NCBI RefSeq assembly: GCF_013415115.1
Contig: NZ_JACCDD010000001.1
Location: 717,666-781,665, forward strand
Length of the DNA: 64,000 bases
Source of the DNA: Vreelandella zhaodongensis
Lineage (GTDB): Bacteria > Pseudomonadota > Gammaproteobacteria > Pseudomonadales > Halomonadaceae
Direction of reading: 5' to 3'
Each line of letters starts with the position of its first letter. The stretch's first letter is position 1. The position numbers and the translations under genes were made by a program. Below are positions 48,613 to 57,576 of this stretch, piece by piece. The notes under the pieces are model-generated. The model saw nothing but the letters and a program-made list of their open reading frames with translations. It was not told the DNA's origin and did no database searches.

Positions 48613-48802
48613 GTGGTTACAGCTTCTTATTGGCTTAGTATTTATTGGCATGGTGATCAGCCTTGCAGCAGGCGTTGGCTTTTTATTACGGGACGATGCC
48701 AGCTCAAAACGGCTACTCACTTCACTAAAGTTGCGCGTTGGGCTTGCCTGCCTGCTCATGGCATTGCTGGTTATTGGCTTTTGGTCAGGCGAGCTTGGCT
48801 AA
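48611..48802 (+). CDS. DUF2909 twin-transmembrane protein
   Basis: 63 residues with two membrane helices (LLIGLVFIGMVISLAAGVGFL and LKLRVGLACLLMALLVIGFW) and a basic turn. It is the DUF2909 twin-TM protein found in oxidase operons of Pseudomonas and relatives. It is the only gene on the plus strand within this minus-strand oxidase cluster. AGGAGAGG lies 8-15 bases before the ATG. It ends three bases before the convergent COX3 stop codon. Role unknown; oxidase assembly is a guess from context. Confidence 0.85.
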   Translation: MWLQLLIGLVFIGMVISLAAGVGFLLRDDASSKRLLTSLKLRVGLACLLMALLVIGFWSGELG

Positions 48803-48805
48803 CCG

Positions 48806-49666
48806 CTATAGGACATAGACAAAAATAAATAGCCCCACCCATACCACGTCTACAAAGTGCCAGTACCAGCAAGACGCTTCAAAGCCAAAATGATGATCAT
48901 TAGCAAAATGTCCTTTCCATATCCGCGCTAAAATACACGCCAGGATAATCGTGCCAACAATAACGTGAACCCCATGAAAACCGGTTAGAATAAAAAAGGT
49001 GGCTCCGAAAATACCCGCTTCCAGCGTAATACCATAGTGATGGTAAGCTTCGTAGTATTCGACCCCCTGGATGACAATAAAGCAGCAGCCCAATAGCACG
49101 GTACCCGCCAGCCAATTTCTACATGTTTTACGTTCACCGGATTTCAATGCTTCATGTGCGACCGTCAATGTAATACTGGAGGTCACTAGTATCAGCGTAT
49201 TAACCAAAGGTAACTGCCATGGGCTAAACACTCTTTCAGGCCCAAGAACCGCGCTATCAGGCGGGTTAAACAGCGGCCACTGAGGCACAAAATCTGGCCA
49301 CAACAAGGCAGAAACACCTTTTTCTCCCTCACCACCTAACCAGGGTATTGCGAATGTTCTAACGTAAAATAAGGCACCAAAAAAGGCGGCAAAAAACATT
49401 ACTTCAGAAAAAATAAACCAACCCATCCCCCAACGAAATGATCGGTCCATCTGAGCATCGTATAGCCCTCCCATAGACTCTCGAACAACGTCTCTAAACC
49501 ACAGCCCCATTACCGCAATGACACCAATAACACCGATGAGCATTAAAGGAGTGCCCGTGTCGTAGACTAATTTCACACCTAACCCAATCATCATAATACC
49601 CAGCGCGATAGAGCCTAAAATAGGCCACCGACTGGTCGCAGGAACATAATAGCTGCCACTGCTCAT
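48806..49666 (-). CDS. ctaE: Cytochrome c oxidase subunit III
   Basis: A 286-residue inner-membrane subunit with about seven helices: SEVMFFAAFFGALFY, VAHEALKSGERK, FFILTGFHGVHVIVGTII and the C-terminal CWYWHFVDVVWVGLFIFVYVL. Part of the aa3-type heme-copper oxidase. It shares a 4-base ATGA junction with the COX11 gene, so they are coupled. Confidence 0.95.
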   Translation of the reverse strand: MSSGSYYVPATSRWPILGSIALGIMMIGLGVKLVYDTGTPLMLIGVIGVIAVMGLWFRDVVRESMGGLYDAQMDRSFRWGMGWFIFSEVMFFAAFFGALFYVRTFAIPWLGGEGEKGVSALLWPDFVPQWPLFNPPDSAVLGPERVFSPWQLPLVNTLILVTSSITLTVAHEALKSGERKTCRNWLAGTVLLGCCFIVIQGVEYYEAYHHYGITLEAGIFGATFFILTGFHGVHVIVGTIILACILARIWKGHFANDHHFGFEASCWYWHFVDVVWVGLFIFVYVL

Positions 49667-50268
49667 ATCGTATCCCCCACCGTCTTGTTGTTATTCATCG
49701 AGGAGCCTTTAGCCATGTTATGAACGGGATATAAGGTATAAACTAATGTAATGGTATTAATTTCTTTAGGTAAGTCTTTTGCCACTTGAAAAACGAGAGG
49801 TATTGTCAAGCGTTCCCCTCCCTGAAGCTCCTGCTCCTCAAAGCAAAAACAGCTCATCTTGCGTAAGTGCGTATTGGCACTCGAAGGCGAAACACTCGGT
49901 ATGGCGCGCCCCCAGCTTTCAGCGCTGCTGTTGTTGGTAAAAGTAAAATCCATCTCTGCCGTCTGACCTGGGTGCACTCGCATTTGGCGGGAATCCACAC
50001 TCATTTGCCAAGGCAACCCAGCGCTTCCCCGGGTGATAAACTGCACCGTGATGTAGCGCGACTGATCAACCCCCTCATGCACGATTGCCTGGGCAGTGGT
50101 ATCAACTTTCCCGTTGAGTCCCGTTATTCGACAAAAAACGTCGTAAAGGGGCACCAGGGCAAACGCAAACGCAAACATGCCAATCAATGCCGCAACGGTA
50201 CGAATGACCGTTCGTCTGACACCTATTGCCTGTTCGGACTCTTTTCTTGCTGCATTTTGCGTAGCCAT
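49663..50268 (-). CDS. ctaG: Cytochrome c oxidase assembly protein CtaG/COX11
   Basis: A 201-residue copper chaperone with one N-terminal membrane helix (AALIGMFAFAFALVPLYDVFCRI) and a periplasmic beta domain that carries the copper motif CFCF (in KMSCFCFEEQ). It delivers copper to the CuB site of subunit I. The pattern PLYDVFCRITGLNG is diagnostic. Located 33 bases after ctaD. Confidence 0.94.
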   Translation of the reverse strand: MATQNAARKESEQAIGVRRTVIRTVAALIGMFAFAFALVPLYDVFCRITGLNGKVDTTAQAIVHEGVDQSRYITVQFITRGSAGLPWQMSVDSRQMRVHPGQTAEMDFTFTNNSSAESWGRAIPSVSPSSANTHLRKMSCFCFEEQELQGGERLTIPLVFQVAKDLPKEINTITLVYTLYPVHNMAKGSSMNNNKTVGDTI

Positions 50269-50301
50269 ATTACCCCCTCTTCCGCAGCCCGATGATGCTG
50301 G

Positions 50302-51945
50302 CTAGTCACTAGACTGCGTACGGTTAAACACTGGCGGTGTCTCAAAGGTATGCAGCGGCGCGGGGCTAGGCACACTCCACTCAAGGTCTTCCGCACCTTC
50401 CCATGCTTTAGCAGGCGCTTTCTTCCCACCTCTCACGCAAAGCACAACCACTAGCACGAAGATCAACTGAGAAACCCCAAAAAAGAAGGCACCAATACTT
50501 GAGAGCATATTAAAATCTGCAAACTGCAGCGCGTAGTCAGGAATACGGCGCGGCATGCCTGCCAAGCCTGCAAAATGCATTGGGAAAAAGGTTAAATTAA
50601 CGCCGATGATGGAGCACCAGAAATGGCACTGGGCTAACTTCTCATTAGGGTAATGCCCTGTCCATTTAGGCAGCCAGTAGTACACCCCCGCCATAATGGC
50701 AAAGATAGCGCCCGGCACTAACACATAATGAAAATGCGCCACGACAAAGTAGGTGTCGTGATACTGAAAGTCTGCAGGTGCAATCGCCAGCATAAGACCA
50801 GAAAACCCACCGATAGTGAAAAGCACAACAAAGGCTAGAGCGAATAGCATTGGGGACTCAAAGCTAATCGAGCCACGAAACAGTGTGGTTACCCAGTTAA
50901 ATACTTTCACTCCCGTAGGTACTGCAATCAGCATTGTCGAGTACATAAAGAACAGTTCAGCAGCTAACGGCAAACCAACTACGAACATATGGTGTGCCCA
51001 TACGAGAAACGACAACAATGCAATCGCTGCAGTGGCATAGACCATTGAGGCGTAGCCAAACAAAGGCTTACGAGCAAAGGTGGGAATAATGGCCGACACA
51101 ATACCGAAGGCCGGCAAAATCATGATGTAAACCTCAGGGTGCCCAAAGAACCAAAACAAGTGCTGGAAAAGCACCGGATCTCCACCGCCGGCCGCATCAA
51201 AAAAGCTTGTGCCAAAATTGATATCCATTAGCATCATCGTGATTAAACCGGCTAACACTGGCATAACCGCAATAAGCAGGAAGGCCGTAATCAACCATGT
51301 CCAGACGAACAGCGGCATATCCATCATGCGCATGCCGGGAGCGCGCATATTCAGAATAGTCGCGACAATATTAATCGCCCCAAGAATGGAGCTAATACCA
51401 GCAATATGCAGGGCTAGTATAAAAAATGTTGTAGAAGGCGGCGCATAAGTTGTTGACAGTGGAGCATAAAAAGTCCACCCAAAATTAGGCCCGCCGCCGG
51501 GCATTAATAGCGTGGAAAGCAGTAGCGTGAACGCCACTGGAAGCAACCAGAAGCTAAAATTATTGAGCCTTGGAAGCGCCATATCAGGCGCACCAATCTG
51601 AAGTGGAATCATCCAGTTGGCTAGCCCAGTGAACGCTGGCATCACCGCGGCAAATACCATGATTAAACCGTGCATGGTGGTCATCTGGTTGAAGAACTCT
51701 GGTTCTACCAGCTGCAAACCGGGCTGAAACAGCTCAGCTCTCACCACTAACGCAAAGATCCCCCCAATAAAAAACATAATCAGTGAGAAAATCAGGTACA
51801 ACGAGCCGATTTCTTTATGATTAGTAGTGAGTAACCACCGCATTACACCTTTTGGGTGTGCGCTGTGAGCATCATGAGACTGACCATCAGCCACTACCGT
51901 CGAACTATGTTGCAGTGGATGCTGTGGTGGTAATTTGGGCGCCAT
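50302..51945 (-). CDS. ctaD: Cytochrome c oxidase subunit I
   Basis: A 547-residue catalytic subunit with about 12 helices. Ligand regions are visible: [10 protein letters not shown] (heme a His), [18 protein letters not shown] (CuB His and the cross-linked Tyr), WAHHMFVVG (CuB histidines) and [13 protein letters not shown] (heme a3 and heme a histidines). It reduces oxygen to water and pumps protons. Length fits aa3 oxidases (about 530-550). Second gene of the operon after ctaC. Confidence 0.97.
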   Translation of the reverse strand: MAPKLPPQHPLQHSSTVVADGQSHDAHSAHPKGVMRWLLTTNHKEIGSLYLIFSLIMFFIGGIFALVVRAELFQPGLQLVEPEFFNQMTTMHGLIMVFAAVMPAFTGLANWMIPLQIGAPDMALPRLNNFSFWLLPVAFTLLLSTLLMPGGGPNFGWTFYAPLSTTYAPPSTTFFILALHIAGISSILGAINIVATILNMRAPGMRMMDMPLFVWTWLITAFLLIAVMPVLAGLITMMLMDINFGTSFFDAAGGGDPVLFQHLFWFFGHPEVYIMILPAFGIVSAIIPTFARKPLFGYASMVYATAAIALLSFLVWAHHMFVVGLPLAAELFFMYSTMLIAVPTGVKVFNWVTTLFRGSISFESPMLFALAFVVLFTIGGFSGLMLAIAPADFQYHDTYFVVAHFHYVLVPGAIFAIMAGVYYWLPKWTGHYPNEKLAQCHFWCSIIGVNLTFFPMHFAGLAGMPRRIPDYALQFADFNMLSSIGAFFFGVSQLIFVLVVVLCVRGGKKAPAKAWEGAEDLEWSVPSPAPLHTFETPPVFNRTQSSD

Positions 51946-51997
51946 ATGCCTCTCCGCCTGCGTTATTGTTATGATAAATGGTTAAAAAACCTGTTAA

Positions 51998-53113
51998 CTA
52001 TTGGGCAATTTTTTCCGCCACTAACGCTGGCTGTACAACATCACCGGTATCATTTCCCCAGGCGTTACGGGTATAGGTTACGACGGCAGCGAGCTCCACT
52101 GGATTCAAAGTACTTCGAAAAGCTGGCATAGCGGCTCCGGAAACGCCGTTGATAACAACATCTAAATGCCAATCGAAATCGTCAATCATTGGTTGATTAT
52201 TAGCCAATGCTGGAAATGCTGGTAACGCACCTTGCCCCTCACTTTGATGACACGATGAACAAATAGCCCGATAAACTGACTCTCCCCTGGCCATAAGGTC
52301 GTCCAACTCCCACTCCCGATCTACTCCCATGGCTTCTTGTTCTTGCGCTTCTTTTCGCTCAGCCAGCCAACTATCAAACTCTTCCTCTTCCATTGCATGA
52401 ACCACAACTGGCATAAATCCATGATTAACTCCGCAGAGTTCAGCGCACTGGCCACGATAAATGCCGGGTTCATTAATTTTGACCCAGTTTTCATTAATAA
52501 ATCCGGGAATCGTGTCTTGCTTGACCGCAAGTTCTGGCACCCACCACGAATGAATCACATCATCCGCGGTCATTAAAAAACGTACTTTACGATTGATAGG
52601 CAGCACCAAAGGCTCATCGACATCTAACAGATAATGCTCTCCGTGCTCCTCTTCGCCATGGATCTGCTCCCAAGGCGTGCTCATATTTGAGTTGAACGCA
52701 ACATCTTCGCCCAGATACTCATAGCGCCAACGCCACTGCTGACCAATGATCATTACATCAAGGTCAGCATCAGACGTGTCATACATTTTTTTCAGGGTCG
52801 CCGTTGCAGGCACCGCCATGCCTATCAAAATCAAAATAGGAATGGCAGTCCATAGCACTTCGACAGTGGTATTCTCGTGGAAGTTGGCGGGCTTTGCCCC
52901 CTTGGCGTGCCGATAGCGATACAGCGAATAAAACATGGCACCAAATACAATCAGGCCGATGACGACACAAATCCAAAAAATGGTCATATGCAAATTGTAA
53001 ATGTCACGACTGAGATCGGTGACTCCTACAGGCATATTCCATCCGTTGGCCTGAGCTTGCGAACAACTTACGGCACAGGTAATGGTCAGCAACCATCGCC
53101 AAGGTAGGTGCAT
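51998..53113 (-). CDS. ctaC: Cytochrome c oxidase subunit II with fused cytochrome c domain
   Basis: A 371-residue subunit II: signal peptide, two membrane helices, then a cupredoxin domain with the CuA motif (CAELCGVNHGFM, cysteines near 222 and 226) and a C-terminal c-type cytochrome with CSSCH (C285, C288). The fused heme makes it the caa3 form of electron entry. The start at ATG 53113 follows GGAGG; two other in-frame ATGs upstream are rejected. First gene of the oxidase operon. Confidence 0.94.
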   Translation of the reverse strand: MHLPWRWLLTITCAVSCSQAQANGWNMPVGVTDLSRDIYNLHMTIFWICVVIGLIVFGAMFYSLYRYRHAKGAKPANFHENTTVEVLWTAIPILILIGMAVPATATLKKMYDTSDADLDVMIIGQQWRWRYEYLGEDVAFNSNMSTPWEQIHGEEEHGEHYLLDVDEPLVLPINRKVRFLMTADDVIHSWWVPELAVKQDTIPGFINENWVKINEPGIYRGQCAELCGVNHGFMPVVVHAMEEEEFDSWLAERKEAQEQEAMGVDREWELDDLMARGESVYRAICSSCHQSEGQGALPAFPALANNQPMIDDFDWHLDVVINGVSGAAMPAFRSTLNPVELAAVVTYTRNAWGNDTGDVVQPALVAEKIAQ

Positions 53114-53181
53114 AGAAACCTCCATTGTTATTGTTGTTATCTCTAACCTTTTCATTAGGCCAGGATTAAGTGATAGATACC

Positions 53182-53209
53182 ATTATAGAAAACATATGAA
53201 ATTCGTCAC
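53182..53209 (-). promoter_or_regulatory. Predicted promoter of the oxidase operon
   Basis: On the minus strand a perfect TATAAT (53182-53187) has GTGACG (53204-53209) 16 bases upstream, leaving a leader of about 60 bases before ctaC. The -10 is strong and the -35 is weak, which would suit activator control. Confidence 0.5.
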
Positions 53210-53238
53210 GCACTACTGCCGTGAGTTCTATCAACGCT

Positions 53239-53412
53239 TCATCGCGCCGCGACCAGAGCCACCCCGACAAGAATCAATACAAAGACCAGTGTTATCACAA
53301 TTGCTGTCACTATGAAAATTAAAGGCTTGCCGCTGGAAAAATCTTGCTGCCGTTTAACGTTACTTTGCACACCAATAAGCGCTGCAAGTACCGACTTGAC
53401 CACTGACCACAT
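53239..53412 (-). CDS. DUF2970 family small membrane protein
   Basis: 57 residues: MWSVVKSVLAALIGVQS, a basic turn (NVKRQQDF) and a hydrophobic helix (IFIVTAIVITLVFVLILVGV). This is the DUF2970 pattern. The start at 53412 is set by GGAG eight bases before; an 88-residue in-frame reading from 53505 has no such site. It stands upstream of ctaC on the same strand and may be co-expressed. Function unknown. Confidence 0.8.
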   Translation of the reverse strand: MWSVVKSVLAALIGVQSNVKRQQDFSSGKPLIFIVTAIVITLVFVLILVGVALVAAR

Positions 53413-53544
53413 AGGCTTTTCTCCTCGGTATGACGTATTTCGTGACCTGAAGCACGCCAATTTTTGCGACGCTTGACTATAGTAAATGGTAGGCAAATCT
53501 CTCAATCATGCCGCACAGAACCACCTTTTAAATAGGAGTACAGC

Positions 53545-53904
53545 ATGGCTAGCCAACACAAAACAACATCCGCACCTTTAGAAGAGCCCGTTCAAATCAT
53601 GCAAACATGGTGGCAGCACTATTGCTTGCTCAGCACGGTGCCAATGGTGCGCTTACAGGTGGCTTGGTTAGAAAATGTAACTCAAGCCATGCAAATGGAA
53701 GCAGATCTTTTTCGTGCCATAGTTAAAAGCAGCGAACAAATGACGCAATGCCTCACTGACAATAACGAAAGCAGTGGCGCTACCGAGTTGGCCGAGCATT
53801 ACCAAGAGATGATGAAAACGTTAACCGAAGCCAATATGGAACGTTTTGAGCGAGTATCTCAACTTTCTCATGAATTCCGCCGCAGCCTATGGGAGGAGAT
53901 TTAA
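53545..53904 (+). CDS. Helical protein of unknown function, phasin-like in character
   Basis: 119 residues, almost wholly helical, with a regular amphipathic pattern: LEEPVQIMQTWWQHYCLL, VAWLENVTQAMQMEADLFRA and TEANMERFERVSQLSHEFRR. No membrane segment or signal peptide. The look resembles small phasins or other granule-associated proteins, which are common in polyhydroxyalkanoate-producing Halomonas, but no signature motif was recognised. AGGAG precedes the ATG, which supports a real gene. Confidence 0.65.
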   Translation: MASQHKTTSAPLEEPVQIMQTWWQHYCLLSTVPMVRLQVAWLENVTQAMQMEADLFRAIVKSSEQMTQCLTDNNESSGATELAEHYQEMMKTLTEANMERFERVSQLSHEFRRSLWEEI

Positions 53905-53997
53905 CAATTCAGGATTAAACTTGCGGCTTCGTCTCCTGCAATTCACACTACACCTGCTTCAGACAGAAGCAGCAAAGAATTGGTGATGGAGCCATTT

Positions 53998-54216
53998 ATG
54001 CCCAAAAGTCGTTACGTATTCTCGTCTCTTCCTTTTCTAGCCTTAGGCTTATTGCTTCCATTAACTGGTTGCACGACATATACATGGCCAGATGGATCTC
54101 AGGAAACAGTAATTGGCGTTGCCCCAGAGGATGATAACCGGCGCTATGAAGAGCAACGCGCAGACGGCGTGCGTTACCGCATACCAGGAGAAGTTCCTGA
54201 CACTCAAACGGAATAA
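53998..54216 (+). CDS. Small putative lipoprotein of unknown function
   Basis: 72 residues: signal peptide (VFSSLPFLALGLLLPLTGC) with lipobox LTGC, and a short charged mature part (TWPDGSQETVIGVAPEDDN, then RYRIPGEVPDTQTE). TGGAG lies 7 bases before the ATG at 53998; the longer reading from 53980 is less likely. It follows the helical-protein gene by 93 bases. I do not recognise a family. Confidence 0.7.
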   Translation: MPKSRYVFSSLPFLALGLLLPLTGCTTYTWPDGSQETVIGVAPEDDNRRYEEQRADGVRYRIPGEVPDTQTE

Positions 54217-54232
54217 TTTGATCGCTGCTGTA

Positions 54233-56722
54233 TCAGTTTCCCAGTCGGCGCTTGGTTAGTGATGTTGCCTGAGCGTTCACCGGGTCTTCTGGCCAGGGGT
54301 GCTTTGGGTAGCGACCTCGCATTTCTTTACGCACCTCTGGATAGCCGTTTAACCAAAAGCTCTGCAAATCCTGTGTCACTTGCAGCGGTCTTCTCGCAGG
54401 TGAAAGAAGGTGGATCATCAAGGCAATTTGCCTATCGACTATCGTCGGCGTCTCCTGCCAACCAAACGCCTCCTGTAACTTTATCGCCAATACAGGCGGA
54501 TTTCCTATTAAGCAAGGTGCATAGTCAATTACTGCTTGATTGCCGCTTGGCAACGTCAACGACGTAGGTACTAAACGCTCGAACACCTCTTTTTCGTCCC
54601 AGCTAAGTGTATTCAACAAATACGCATGAAATGGCATCCTCTCCAACTCGCTCATACGCGTAACTCCTGCCATATAAGGAGCAAGCCATGTTTCGAGCGT
54701 TTCTATAAGCGATGCGTCAGACCAATCCAACCACCGGTCTGGAAAAAACCGGTATAATAGCGCCATACGGCCCTGCAACTGCTTCATTTTTTCGGTAAGC
54801 ACACTCCCAAATCTCTTTTTCAGCGCACCAAGTAATGCACACTCCACCGCCGCGGCAGGTAACTCACTCAGCGGGCGTGTCGCTAGCACCAGTTCACCGT
54901 GGTACTGAACAGCTTCACCTAGAAGCTTACCTTGGGTATCTGACCAAGTAATACGCTCCTCCCACTGCTGAGCTGCCGGATAAAGATCAATGAGCGTTGC
55001 CCGCGTAATCGGTTCTGCCAAGTAAATGGCCGCTTCACTGGTGGCACTCTCAACACTAACAGCAACGATAAATGCCTCATTCGCCAATGAGTGGCTAACA
55101 GAGAGCGTGGCCGTTTTGCCGTTGGCAAGCTTGAACCGGCCAGGACTAATAAGCTGACCAATACGATCAGGATAAGAGAGCGCTAGTAGCGCTCCTATTG
55201 ACGCTTCATCTATCTCACGGGGCAATGCCGTACCGGCCAGACTTACCAAACGTTTAACATCACGCTGCCATTGAGGAAATCGTGATGGCTGCTTAAAGCG
55301 CTGAGCTAACGCACCGAGCAGCGAGCCACTGACTCGGTCTCTACTTTCTAGCAGTGCCGCCAACCCACAGGCCAGTGGCAGCGTATTCAGTGATGCGGCT
55401 TTTGTCATCATTACGGCCAACCGTGGGTCAAGTGGCCAATGCGCACTCTCTTTACCAAGTTGCGTTAGCATACCTTTCGAATCAACGATTCCAAGCTGGC
55501 GAAGAAGCGACTGACCACTTTGCCATGCGCCTTTGGGCGGCGGTGTCATCCATCTCAGGTCATTGGGCGACTGCACTCCCCACATGGCCAGTTCAAGTAT
55601 CAAACGAGATAAATCAGCTTGCGCTATTTCTGGCTCACCGTAAGCAACAAGCGGCTGCTCCTGGGACCATAAACGGAAACAAACACCAGGACGTTGTCGC
55701 CCAGCCCGCCCACGGCGTTGATCAGCGCTGGCTCGGTTGACTCGCCTCGTGGTTAATTGAGTCAGCCCAGTGCGCGGCTGGAATAGCGGCACACGTTCCA
55801 AGCCAGCGTCAATCACCACATTAACGCCATCAACCGTTACGCTGGATTCCGCAATAGCGGTCGATACAATCACGCGCTGGCGAGTTTCGTGTAGCTTCAA
55901 TGCGGCCTGCTGCGCTTCGATGGGCATGCCGCCATGCAAGGCACGCACCTCGATATCAAGAGTACTATTTTCTAGCGTTTTCACCAGCTGGGTTATTTCT
56001 GCCACGCCGGGCAGAATCACCAGCACATCACGGCTATTGGCATTCGCCAAGGCCTCTGTTACCACTCGGTAAGTGGCAATATCTAACGCTTCATCGCTGC
56101 TAAAAGGACGATAATGCGTTGCAATTGGGAATTCACGACCCGTGCTTTCAATCACTGGTGTATCGTTGCCCAAAATGTTTGTTAACGCGGTAACATCTAA
56201 CGTCGCAGACATCACAATCAATCGTAAGTCATCGCGAATGCTTTGTTGGATATCCAGCGATAGCGCCAACCCAAGGTCGGCTTCTATGCTGCGCTCATGA
56301 AACTCATCGAAGATGATACCGGCGACCCCTTCAAGTAACGGATCATCTTGCACCATACGTGTCAGAATACCCTGAGTAACCACTTCCAAACGCGTATATG
56401 GGCCTACTTTGCTATCCCCTCGCATACGATAGCCTACCGACTTGCCGACAGGCTCACCAAGCTGCGCGGCCATAAAGCTTGCTGCTAACCGCGCAGCCAC
56501 ACGTCGCGGCTCCAGCAGCAACAGTTTCTGCCCCTTCGCCCACTGGCTATTAAGCAAGGTCAACGGAACACGAGTTGTCTTACCCGCCCCAGGCTGGGCA
56601 ACTAAGATAAGGCGGTTATGATCATCTAGGGCGCCCTGAATCGAGGTGAGATGCTGCTCAATTGGAAGCGCCGGTACGCCCTCCTTAGACATTGCCTGTG
56701 TAGACATCGTTTGTATGGACAT
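54233..56722 (-). CDS. hrpB: ATP-dependent helicase HrpB
   Basis: An 829-residue DEAH-box helicase: Walker A QPGAGKTTRVP near residue 44, DEFHERS (DExH motif II), SATLD (motif III), RRGRAGRQRPGVCFRLW (motif VI), then the HA2 and the long HrpB-specific C-terminal region (IDYAPCLIGNPPVLAIKLQEAFGW). Length matches HrpB (about 810). Its cellular role is not established. It follows the TetR gene with 5 bases between, and lacks a strong ribosome site, so the start among three nearby ATGs is uncertain. Confidence 0.93.
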   Translation of the reverse strand: MSIQTMSTQAMSKEGVPALPIEQHLTSIQGALDDHNRLILVAQPGAGKTTRVPLTLLNSQWAKGQKLLLLEPRRVAARLAASFMAAQLGEPVGKSVGYRMRGDSKVGPYTRLEVVTQGILTRMVQDDPLLEGVAGIIFDEFHERSIEADLGLALSLDIQQSIRDDLRLIVMSATLDVTALTNILGNDTPVIESTGREFPIATHYRPFSSDEALDIATYRVVTEALANANSRDVLVILPGVAEITQLVKTLENSTLDIEVRALHGGMPIEAQQAALKLHETRQRVIVSTAIAESSVTVDGVNVVIDAGLERVPLFQPRTGLTQLTTRRVNRASADQRRGRAGRQRPGVCFRLWSQEQPLVAYGEPEIAQADLSRLILELAMWGVQSPNDLRWMTPPPKGAWQSGQSLLRQLGIVDSKGMLTQLGKESAHWPLDPRLAVMMTKAASLNTLPLACGLAALLESRDRVSGSLLGALAQRFKQPSRFPQWQRDVKRLVSLAGTALPREIDEASIGALLALSYPDRIGQLISPGRFKLANGKTATLSVSHSLANEAFIVAVSVESATSEAAIYLAEPITRATLIDLYPAAQQWEERITWSDTQGKLLGEAVQYHGELVLATRPLSELPAAAVECALLGALKKRFGSVLTEKMKQLQGRMALLYRFFPDRWLDWSDASLIETLETWLAPYMAGVTRMSELERMPFHAYLLNTLSWDEKEVFERLVPTSLTLPSGNQAVIDYAPCLIGNPPVLAIKLQEAFGWQETPTIVDRQIALMIHLLSPARRPLQVTQDLQSFWLNGYPEVRKEMRGRYPKHPWPEDPVNAQATSLTKRRLGN

Positions 56723-56727
56723 AACGG

Positions 56728-57387
56728 TTAAACTGATGGACTGTTAGGCAAATGCGACGCTGAAATACCGCATCCTTTTAAAATGACATGCTCTAAAAAT
56801 TGGCAGATAGATTCGAGATCCGTTTCGCTGAGCGCCTCAGTCCCTAAGATCCCAGTCACCTGTGCGCTATATTCTGTGTAATGCTGAGTGGCCGACCAAA
56901 TCAGGAATATAAGCCAACGTGGATCGACATCATCCATCTTCCCTTGCTGAGACCACTGGCGAATAATTGCTGCACGAGAAGCTACCCACTCTTTTAATTC
57001 ACCAGAGAGGTAATTACTCAAGAACGGCGCACCGGCCAAAATCTCAGCGGCAAACAGCTTTGAACCTTCTGGATAACGCTGCCCCAACATCATTTTAGTT
57101 CGAATAAAATCGCTCAATACCTTAGCTGGGTCGCTTTCAGGTGTAATGTCCTCAAGTACCGCATTCCAACGGCTCATCATGCGATTGAGCAGGCGTACAT
57201 AAAGCAGCTGCTTACTGCCCATATAATAAAGAATATTTGCCTTGGGAAGCCCCGCCTGGTCAGCGATTGCCTGAAGGCTGGCACCACGATAACCATGCTG
57301 AGAAAACACCTGCTCCGCAGCGCTCAGTATGGTCTGCTCAATACGATCCCTGCTGGCACTTTCATGGTTAGCGGTATCAGCCATCAT
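56728..57387 (-). CDS. TetR family regulator, RutR-like
   Basis: 219 residues: N-terminal TetR HTH domain (IEQTILSAAEQVFSQHGYRGASLQAIAD, then PKANILYYMGSKQLLY) and a C-terminal ligand domain resembling RutR (YPEGSKLFAAEILAGAPFLSNYL, WSATQHYTEYSAQVTGILG). RutR of E. coli senses uracil and controls pyrimidine and purine catabolism. This gene is divergent from the xdhABC-guaD operon, and a RutR-box-like palindrome lies between, so it probably controls that operon and perhaps itself. The ligand may be a purine rather than uracil. Confidence 0.85.
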   Translation of the reverse strand: MMADTANHESASRDRIEQTILSAAEQVFSQHGYRGASLQAIADQAGLPKANILYYMGSKQLLYVRLLNRMMSRWNAVLEDITPESDPAKVLSDFIRTKMMLGQRYPEGSKLFAAEILAGAPFLSNYLSGELKEWVASRAAIIRQWSQQGKMDDVDPRWLIFLIWSATQHYTEYSAQVTGILGTEALSETDLESICQFLEHVILKGCGISASHLPNSPSV

Positions 57388-57538
57388 TGATTAAGCTCCT
57401 TTAATAAGCACCCATGGTTACCCAATGGGATTTGTTGCATTAAGTAGATTTATCATCGCCTGCCGTCTAAACGCCCAGGTGGCGACACAATCAACAAATT
57501 CTTGCAAGGTGCGCTGTTTTGTCTCAAGCTCAACACTA

Positions 57539-57554
57539 TTGACCGATCGGTCAG
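57539..57554. promoter_or_regulatory. RutR-box-like operator between the TetR gene and xdhA
   Basis: TTGACCGATCGGTCAG contains a perfect 14-bp palindrome, TGACCGATCGGTCA (57540-57553). It closely resembles the E. coli RutR consensus TTGACCAnnTGGTCAA. It ends 23 bases before the xdhA ATG, so the bound regulator would cover the xdhA promoter or leader. Confidence 0.75.
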
Positions 57555-57576
57555 AACAATCATAACGGAGTTTGGC

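Noticed and set aside
48613..48759. N-terminal extension of SURF1 by 49 residues
   Set aside because: The extension is not like SURF1 N-termini and would cover the start of the DUF2909 gene.
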